A stretch of DNA of 64,000 nt from Liolophura sinensis (taxonomy: Eukaryota > Mollusca > Polyplacophora > Chitonida > Chitonidae), in NCBI RefSeq assembly GCF_032854445.1, contig NC_088300.1, forward strand, positions 36,625,608-36,689,607, written 5' to 3'. Shown piece after piece: positions 56,383 to 64,000 of the stretch (position 1 is the first letter of the stretch; each line of letters opens with the position of its first letter). The notes below the pieces were generated by a model that saw only the letters and a list, made by a program, of their open reading frames with translations, was not told the origin of the DNA and did no database searches. Position numbers and translations under genes: made by a program.

Positions 56383-57453
56383 CCACCCTAACTAGGATAA
56401 ATAAACGAGAAAATCAAAAGCAAACCGAGTGAAAGACAAAGCTCTGACGCACAAGTTCTAGGTTGTGAAATCCAGAGGTATTCAATCCTGCGAATTTCTA
56501 ATGACGTTGACCTTTACATTTTTTCAACTGGAGATTACACCATTTATCGTCAAAGGCCTGTAACTTTCTATGTCACAAATGCATCTAATCTCGTCTTATT
56601 CATTATTGAGTTTGTTTACCCATTGCTTTGGCATTTTATTTGTAACAAGTTAAAGAGGGATAAAAACCCTGCAACCTATAAATGTGAATTATTTTATCGA
56701 GTTTTGAAGTCCCAACTCCCATGGACAATATACAGCTTTGTACAGATGTATATTCCATAGCATGGTTTCGTATATAATTAAGACAGACGGCTACCTTTCA
56801 AAGAATTCGCCTGCTAATGGAGGGTATACCAAGAAAAAGTAATAAATTCTGGATATCCCGTCAAGCAGCATTGTACCTCACATCTACAGACGTTATAAAG
56901 CCACATACACGTGTGTGCTTTGGGAATGAGTCTGTGGAATAGGGCGCGCCGAGAGGAGGACTTCAGGTTGATGTTGACGACTTGAAATCAATATACTGTA
57001 CATATAATGCATGCTGTGGGATGGCATATCAGGCATTGTCATCTCTGATGGTCAGCGAGTGCAGAAAACGAGTTGAACATCACTTTTCGAGAACGAACAA
57101 TTGTGTATATCCCATCCCATAAAATGCACCATATGTTTTATCACTACTCAGTTCATTGCCCGGTTTTTTACATCACAAACAAGTGACGACAGACAGCACA
57201 CAAAGAGAACTGCCTGTAGCAGAATATACGCTCGTGGTGGTAGAAAATAACGCCAAGTCCTTGGTTATTGGCATGAGAACGTGTCCTATTTTCCTTTCCG
57301 AAGATGACATTGCTTTGCTTGAACGCGTCATTATTGAACATCATGTCATGCTGAATGTCAGGTGAGTTAGTTAAATAGTCAATTCAGTAGTGACAATTCT
57401 GAAATCTGACAAGGTGAATACGCAGATGTTGTATAACACGTGACCATGGATAG
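56383..57453. other. Host DNA, possibly intronic, no clear exon
   Basis: An open stretch 57156-57361 ends at a good donor (cag/gtgagt) but has no recognisable domain, so it is not called as an exon. Confidence 0.35.
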
Positions 57454-57567
57454 ATTCACAGGTCTCGACTCTTTAACTTACGGTTCATCGTTTGCGCAAG
57501 TAAGGAAAAAAGGTAGAACAATAGCAACAAGTGACTTGCTCAATGTATCCCACATGTATATTTCCAG
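57454..57567. repeat. Intron segment repeated inside the MITE-like element
   Basis: attcacaggtctcgactctt and the next 60 bases, then gacttgctcaatgtatccca up to the acceptor tttccag, recur at 56019-56098 and 56283-56319, where a 184-bp block separates the two parts. Confidence 0.7.
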
Positions 57568-57736
57568 ATGGCTTAACCCGGTCAACTAACCTAACGATCA
57601 TGCCTTATAAAATCCCCTGGCATGATGCCCGAGAGGTCTGCCATGAGCTAGGAGCCCGTCTTGTGCAAATTCAGAGCGAAACGAAGAACAATGTCGTGCT
57701 TAATGTCGTAAGACGATCGTCCATGTGTTTCAGAAG
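57568..57736 (+). CDS. Paralogous CTLD exon (N-terminal half of a C-type lectin domain)
   Basis: Acceptor tatatttccag, donor gtaact; phase 1 in, phase 2 out, exactly like exon 2 of the receptor at 13990, and nearly the same length (169 against 172). The translation has LTRSTNLTIMPYKIPWHDAR, then EVCHELGARLVQIQSETKNN, matching the W-x-x-A-x-x-x-C-x-x-x-G-x-x-L-V-x-x signature. No partner exon for the second half of the domain was found before the LINE, so the gene may be partial or interrupted. Confidence 0.6.
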
Positions 57737-57801
57737 GTAACTGGCAAAGGTATCCTCTTCATTCACACATATTTAAAGTAAAATATGCTTCCACGATTAA
57801 A

Positions 57802-57963
57802 TTTATTTATTTATTGGTGTTTTACGCCGTACTCAAGAATTTTTCACTTATACGGCGGCGGCCAGCATTATTGTAAAACGGGGCAGAGCCCGGGGGAAAC
57901 CCACGACCATCCGCAGTTTGCTGGCAGACCATCCTACTTACGGCCGGAGAGAAAGTCAGCATA
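57802..57963 (-). mobile_element. Truncated SINE with 12-bp target duplication
   Basis: Tail, core and part of the middle are present (ttggtgttttacgccgtactc, cagagcccgggggaaaccca, cggccggagagaaagtcagc); the tRNA-like head is missing. The direct repeat tccacgattaaa flanks it at 57790-57801 and 57964-57975. A clean target duplication around a headless copy fits insertion of a 5'-truncated transcript. Confidence 0.85.
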
Positions 57964-57975
57964 TCCACGATTAAA

Positions 57976-58417
57976 GGATTGCTCGACTAATATTCCCTAA
58001 AGAGAAATATAACACTTATGAAAGAAATTAAACAGTAGTGAGGATGTATGTTCCACATTGTTGTCCGCTTCCCTTAATCAATCGCCTATATTCAGCTATC
58101 TGCAAAGTAAGTCATACTCGCTACCCAAACTGCCTTTCGTTAATGATACGTAACACTATAACCTTCAGGTACTCATGGTAGACGCCTAGATTATTGCAAA
58201 TAAAATGCGGTTATATAGAATACTTTTTCTAATTCATGTTTAACTCGTTTTTGACATACTGGACATGAGTGGCATACTAGACAGTGAGCGAGTGAGTGAA
58301 ATTATAAATTTGGCGTTTTCCAAGCCCATGATGAACGTCACACTTAACTGCAAGTGTAAATCTATACTACATTACTAGAAACAACACTCAAATAAACGGG
58401 ATGAGGATTGGGGCGAC
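57976..58417. other. Spacer before the LINE, probably including its 3' end
   Basis: No gene is seen; the LINE 3' untranslated region should lie at the right of this stretch. Confidence 0.35.
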
Positions 58418-59076
58418 TCAAAATCGCCTTGAATTAACAATGAACTTTGCCACTTTACTGAAAACTTTAACTCTGTTTCGTGGAGGACATAAAACTGCCT
58501 GTAATGTGTGCTGAAAAATACCATAATGTGATAGCTTTGCAAACATTTGAGTTCTGACAACATTATATCTGGGACATCTTAAAAGAAAATGTACTTCGGA
58601 CTCCTCTACATCACAAAAATCACACCAGCCAGTTGGGTGACAGTTCATCATGAAAAGGTGTAACTTAAGAGGTAAGACACCAGACATTAATCTGAAAAAT
58701 AAGACATCGTGTCGTCTTGGAGATAAGCTTACATAACCACTGGAAATAGAAGGCTTAAACTGAAAATAAATACGACCATTATTCGTTGTATCGCACTTAT
58801 TCTGCCAAAGTGAGTGGAAGTGTGACTTAACTTCATTGAACATCTCTCGACATGATAACGTGTAAGAGACGGATATATTATTCAGGTTATTAACCATAAT
58901 AGCTCCAAAATCACAGGAGATACAGTATGCCAAGAGTAATTCTTAATTGCCTGCAGTGCAGCAAGTGAATCAGAAAAAAAAATCACAGCCCTCACTGGTC
59001 TATATTCCTCAAGCCAGCGTAAAGAACAGAGGATTGCTAATAACTCACATGTGAAGACCGACAATTTATCAGACAT
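58418..59076 (-). pseudogene. LINE ORF2, RNase H domain and C-terminal Cys/His motif
   Basis: SVFTCELLAILCSLRWLEEY and FFSDSLAALQAI carry the E and D motifs of RNase H. The frame then changes and ends with a C-x2-C-x7-H-x4-C motif (WCDFCDVEESEVHFLLRCPR). This tail is usual in I-type elements. Confidence 0.7.
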
Positions 59077-59516
59077 TCTAAATGATTGGCATAATTATAT
59101 ATCCCATACTGAAAACTCAATACCACACTTCCCTGTCTCTGGGCACTTTGATGCATCTGAAAATATTTTTTAAAAAAGCAGACCAGTTGATAAACACATA
59201 GTTTTTAAAAGACAAGCAGATAAGGTTAGGTTGGTCAGATTTGCGGGTATACTCACGTAACGCCATGCAAATATTAGGCACATGGAGGAGCCAGGGGGGT
59301 GCGGGGAAGGAGTAGCTTTTTCCGGATTGGTCAGGTCAACACCCACGTCATCAAGGATTTCTCTTGATCGTAGGCTAGTTTCCGGAATGGCGTCCATTGT
59401 ACGGAATTTCATAATAAGAAGGCTGTAACAACTGAGAAGCAGGATTATCGTAGGACGACCTAATAACAAGAGTACATTTTAAAGTTCTGAGCTTACGTCT
59501 AATCGACAAGGGGAGC

Positions 59517-60620
59517 TCACCGCAAGGCCACTTGCAAACAACGTAACGAGGTCCCTTTAACTGCATCAGTACAAACAGATAACGCTCGGTACTGGATACT
59601 GTCTAGCTTACTTTTAACTGACTGGGCCGCTGAATCGAATACTTCGCAGCAATAATCCAGTCTTGACAGAATGAGAGCCCTGTATAATATCAATAAAGAG
59701 GTTTTATCTGCCCCTAGTGAAATTCCAGAAATGGATCGTATTAAATTAATGGCCTTAGTACATTTAACAACTATCTGATTAATATGGTTAGACCAGGTCA
59801 GAGACTCTAACCACACTCCTAAGTACTTAAATGCAGGTGATATTTTTGTGGCATCATTACCCAACAAAAGTGGAGAGTCCGAAATTATGCGTAAGTAAAT
59901 ATCATAACTTCGGATTTAACAGGAGAAAATTTAAACCCCCACTTTATCCCCCCCCCCCAGGAAAAATAGAGTTCAGGCTCTTTTGGAAGTACGTATGAGC
60001 CAATTTAAAACTTTTGGACGATGCCCATACGGCTTTGTCATCTGCAAAACGACCACATTTAGTTTTAGGATGAACAACACTAGGAAGATCATTTATCATG
60101 ACATTGAACAATAACGGTGAAATGACACTTCCCTGAGGGGTATGGTTCTCTGAAGTAATAGGGTGTGAAAATTGTTTACCTACACGAACAGATATTTGTC
60201 TATAAGGCAAAAAGTTTCTCACCCATGCCAATATCTTTCCCCTCAAACCAATCTGTGCCATTTTCTCCAGCACCCCTCTTCTCCACACCATATCGTGCAC
60301 CTTCTCGACATCTAAGAAAACTGCTAAACCATATTCTTTATTTAACAAACCATTCTTAATATCAGATTCTAGCCTGACAACATGTTCTGTTGACCGTCGG
60401 TTACGTCTAAACCCACTCTGTAATGGGGAAAAAAACTTTTACTTTCAAGATGCCACGTTAGGCGAGCATTGACCATACGCTCCATCAATTTACATAAATT
60501 ACTGGTGAGTGGGATGGGGCTATACGATAACGGATTAGAAGGAGGCTTCCCGGGCTTGGGAACAGGTACCACAATCGCTTTACCCCAGGCCAAAGGCATC
60601 GTCATGGAATTTCCAAACAC
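59517..60620 (-). pseudogene. LINE ORF2, reverse transcriptase domain, frameshifted
   Basis: Visible motifs: AWGKAIVVPVPKPGK, LSYSPIPLTSNLCKLMERMV, VFLDVEKVHDMVW (motif A with an aspartate), TPQGSVISPLLFNVMINDLP (motif B) and FADD (catalytic motif C). A frame change follows near 59940 at a C run. Downstream come FKYLGVWLE and SRLDYCCEVFD, the thumb-side motifs of this group. Confidence 0.75.
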
Positions 60621-60767
60621 GGTTAAAAAGAAGTAACAATATGTTTAAGAACGAATCTGGCATATTACGCAACATACAATTATGGATACCATCTTCTCTT
60701 GGCGTACTGTTGTTACTTCTAGATATAGCCTACTTGACTTCTGGCAAAGAAAAATCATTGTTTATTA

Positions 60768-62047
60768 CTATATCGTCAAACATAATATTAGAAAAATCTC
60801 CCTCTCAGCCTCATCTTTGTAACTCTTAAAATCAGGGTCATAATTGTCAGAGGTATTGACAAAAGCAAAACTTTTACACAGAATAGTAGCCTTATCTACA
60901 TCACTTACATACATTACATGTTCTTTACTTAGGGTGGGTACAAATGAGTTAGAGTGGTTTCCCCTAACTGCGATAACCTTTTTCCAAACCGATTTAATAG
61001 ATATTTTAGAATTTATGGTAGAGCAAAACGCACGCCAATATGACTTCTGGGTTCTCTTGATTAATTTTTGACCTTGCGCCTTCTTGTTCTTGTGGTCTAT
61101 TATATCAAGATGGAGTAGCATACGTTTAGGTCTGTTTTTAGCTTTCTTGCGTGCTTTGATAACTTCCTCACATTCTTCATTCCACCAGGGTACAGGGGGT
61201 TTTGGACAAGGTCTTCCTGATGACTTCGACATACTGCTTTCGGCTGCTCTGGAAATATAACCTAAAATTGCATCATTAAACTCATCCAAATTTTCACTAA
61301 CTACACCAGTTTCCGAAACTTTAGTTAGTGAATGCTTAAAAACACTCCAGTCTGCATCTTCAGTTCTCCATCTTGATAGCCTACCAGTGGAGTTGTTACA
61401 TAACGGCTTACCATTGCGAACATGCACGGGATAGTGGTCGCTGGCACAAGGTGACAGCTGATAAACAGACCAAGAATAGCCAGCGCTTATATTAGCAGAA
61501 CAAAACGTAGGATCCAGGCAGGATATATTAATATCAATTCGTATCCCCGCGCCAGTATTCAAAATAACAAAGCCATTCGTATCAATAAAATCTGCAACAA
61601 TTATACCATTTACATCAGAATCAACACTACCTCATATGCGATTATGAGCAATGAAGTCGCCACAAATAACTGTAGGTTCACTTACAGACTCCTACACAGA
61701 TGTTAGTTCATCATCAGTTAAGCGTTTGCAAGGGTTGTAAATATTAATAACATTAACACACTTACCAAACTTAGGAGCTAAACACATACATTGACTTTCA
61801 AATGAGGTTACATTAGGCAACTTAATTTCGGAGTATGAGACATTATCTCGGACTAATGTAAGCAGGCCATCCCCTCGGCCTTCCCGATTCTTCCTAACTG
61901 CCGTGAATTCGGACAGCTTGAACTGAGAAAGGTCTCCTGCAAACATATAATATCTGGTAATTTGGGTAAGTTAAAGACATACTTTTTGAATTCTTGACCA
62001 TGCGCATACAAACTTGGGACATTTTGATGAAGTAGATAAAAGGTCAT
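60768..62047 (-). pseudogene. LINE ORF2, endonuclease domain, frameshifted
   Basis: Fragments in order: LHQNVPSLYAHGQEFKKYV and ICLQET (N-terminal and Q-E-T motif of APE-type endonucleases), a middle part ending INIYNP, then LDPTFCSANIS and SDHYPVHV, the terminal S-D-H catalytic motif. Stops occur between parts (for example near 61680). The linker to the reverse transcriptase is Lys/Arg-rich (RKKAKNRPKRMLLHL). Confidence 0.7.
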
Positions 62048-62089
62048 GATAGTAAATAATTAGTACACAGCATTATCCATGAGTAGCGT

Positions 62090-63361
62090 TTGGGCTACTG
62101 GATTTTAATACTGCCATTTGTTTGGGTAAAGAAATTGCATCTTCTCCAAGATAGCGACTTGCAGAAGAAATTATTTGCTGCAGATTGTCTCCTTTTTTCT
62201 CTACTATCAGAAACACAAAAACAATTTCTGATATAAAAGCGATCAGGTTTACCAGTAAATCACCTGACTCAACAGACGTTACTTGACTGTCTTTGTTCTC
62301 ACCTCTAGCCTCCAGTGTATGTCTCTGAATAGCTTGGCTAATAGGTCGCGAGGTCCTTGGAGAGGGGGCGGGGTTGGGGGAGGGAGGTGCAATTGGTGCA
62401 GTGGGGTAAGGCACAGCTGTTTGTGTTACAGGTAGGCTATACTGGGCTGTCGTCTCTCTAACTGCAGGTTCTAAAATGTTTTGTGCTTCATGGAATCTGT
62501 TCTGACAATTCTCAACGCTCCTGCAAAAGATAATTTTTCTTGCTTTATTGGCTTCCTTTCTCACGGGACATTCATCAAAGGCAGCAGTGGTCGCCATTGC
62601 AATTGTAGCATTTTGGGGCCTCCGTATTAGAACAATCAGAATAATCATGATTCTCACCACATCGTGATCAACGTTTACCAGATTTACACTGTAGCGCCCC
62701 ATGTCCCATCCTCTGACATTTGTAACACCGAAAAACTCTAGGTACAAATTCTCTGACTGTAAAATTCTGAGAGGCAATGGACACATGCTTAGGCAAAGAA
62801 TTTGATTCAAAGTGTAACAGAATAGACATCTCGTGGGAACATACACTCAGCACGGACCATATTATATTCCGACAAACTTTCCTTAATTTCATCTACATCA
62901 AATTCATCAGCTAATCCTGAAATAACACCCTTTACAATAGTCTTATCGTTCTGATAACACTTCACATCAAACCCTATAATATTAGAACATGGCAAAAGAA
63001 TCTTAGCTTGCTGGACATCGTTGCATTCTATGGCTAGATTACCAGCATGTAAACGTTGTACTGATTTCAGCGCTCCGCTCTTTATAACTCGCTGTAGGGC
63101 CTCACCTAAACGTAAAGGGTTAACTTTAGATAGAGCGTGGTTACCAATGGCCTTCATAAAGACCACAGTACTATTGACAGTATCTTCAGGTGTAGAGGAA
63201 ACAGAACGAGATTTCTTACCAGCAGCATTTTCAGGATTTGGTCTCAAACGTCGTTTACCAGAGCGTAAGATACTTAGCCCGATTCCCATATCAGACTGTA
63301 GATCATTCGAGTCAACGGACTCTCCATACGACTCATCCATTGTGGCTTGTGGCTTGAACAA
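62090..63361 (-). pseudogene. LINE ORF1: gag-like protein with CCHC zinc knuckles, frameshifted
   Basis: The first frame (63361-62807) starts MFKPQATMDESYGESVD, with a basic stretch (KRRLRPNPENAAGKKSRS) and an RRM-like part (VQRLHAGNLAIECNDVQQAK; IIGFDVKCYQND). A shifted frame reads FVPRVFRCYKCQRMGHGALQ, a CCHC knuckle, and the third frame continues with a Cys/His remnant, a Pro-rich linker and a Val/Ile-rich end to 62073. ORF1 proteins of this type bind the element RNA. Confidence 0.65.
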
Positions 63362-64000
63362 ACTGTACAGGTAAAAACTTCGTGCAACAAGACACCAACA
63401 GGGAGCTATCAGTTAGCCTACAGACTATTAGTTTTGCTGTGGGGCGACTCACTGCCAAAGGCGTGGACGACACAAGCCTGTGTTAGTGGTGCTGAAAACA
63501 CAGTGCACATAGAATCAAAACAACCTGCCTTCATCTAACCCCTACCCTAACAAACACAATCTATATTTTAAAAAAATAAAGAAAAGAAAACTACAATGCA
63601 ATCTTACGCTATATACAACATGAAAAACACACACACAAAAAAACATGTACAGTTAAATTTTACAGCCAAAATCATGCAATAGTACAACCAGGAAACAGTA
63701 CGTGTAGCTAAGTGCCACAACACCTGGAGCTCAAAAACACGTCCGATCCGTACGACAGCTTTTTCACTCCTCGCCCTGCCTGCCTAAACAGTGGGCGAGG
63801 GGAGATATTTGTTTTAAAATAGCTGCACGCCAAGGGGCTAGACCAAACTCCACGCTGTAACAAACTTTCTCTACTGTCTTTGCGAATAGACCACAATGTA
63901 TTTTTAGGACGGATTTTTTAAGTTAACATCAAACCCTGAAGACATACTCTCGTGCGATCATATTACTATAAGAGTAAAAATATATTTTTCTAATTAAGGT
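63362..64000. other. Host DNA or LINE 5' region, no gene seen
   Basis: No coding feature is supported. The LINE 5' untranslated region may extend into the first few hundred bases. Confidence 0.35.

Larger units (their letters stand above)
58418..63361 (-). mobile_element. Degenerate non-LTR retrotransposon (I/Jockey-type LINE)
   Basis: Read on the minus strand, the pieces follow the order ORF1 (gag-like with CCHC knuckles), endonuclease, reverse transcriptase, RNase H and a C-terminal Cys/His motif. Many frame changes and stops break it. The presence of RNase H downstream of the reverse transcriptase points to the I superfamily rather than Jockey proper, but the clade is not settled by eye. 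About 5 kb are seen. It lies right of the lectin exon and in opposite orientation. Confidence 0.85.

Noticed and set aside
57156-57361. Possible exon ending at a GTGAGT donor
   Set aside because: No clear acceptor and no recognisable domain; the phase fits a lectin exon but the CTLD signature is missing.

Overview
The window looks like an assembled invertebrate nuclear genome, most likely a mollusc and probably a bivalve. The grounds are intron-split C-type lectin / PAN-domain membrane receptor genes, tRNA-derived SINEs with the 'ttttacgccgtactcaa' tail seen again and again in mollusc sequence, a decayed LINE, and one 200-N scaffold gap (23651-23850). The species cannot be named from the sequence.

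The dominant feature is a Polinton/Maverick (adintovirus-like) element, visibly richer in G+C than its surroundings. Its left part is seen once, right of the gap (23851-29442): a protein-primed family B DNA polymerase (+), a retroviral-type DDE integrase (-) and small membrane-protein genes (-). Its right part is seen twice (1 to about 8340, and 29443 to about 37790): packaging ATPase, double jelly-roll major capsid protein, a candidate minor capsid protein and several conserved Polinton proteins of unknown function. No adenain-type protease was recognised. Genes are packed with overlaps and short divergent promoters. The copy is decayed: the polymerase lacks the segment carrying catalytic motif C, three small genes plus a neighbour carry in-frame TAA/TAG codons, and many genes are frameshifted, often at homopolymers.

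Host DNA follows each right half: a minus-strand membrane-protein gene fragment (8620-9435), then a plus-strand receptor gene (13990-19945; signal peptide, two CTLD exons, PAN-like exon, Ser/Thr-rich stalk, C-terminal membrane helix), SINEs and minisatellites. Positions 1-23650 reappear at 29443-53205. The first 21 kb of the two copies are almost identical, while the last 2.4 kb differ by roughly one base in seventy. Copy 1 stops inside a 72-bp minisatellite, exactly at the gap. This fits two haplotypes placed end to end by the assembler, though a real 29.4-kb tandem duplication is not excluded.

The right flank (53568-64000) is single-copy here. It holds a SINE, a MITE-like element that shares sequence with a lectin intron, a paralogous CTLD exon, and a degenerate minus-strand LINE of the I/Jockey type (58418-63361).
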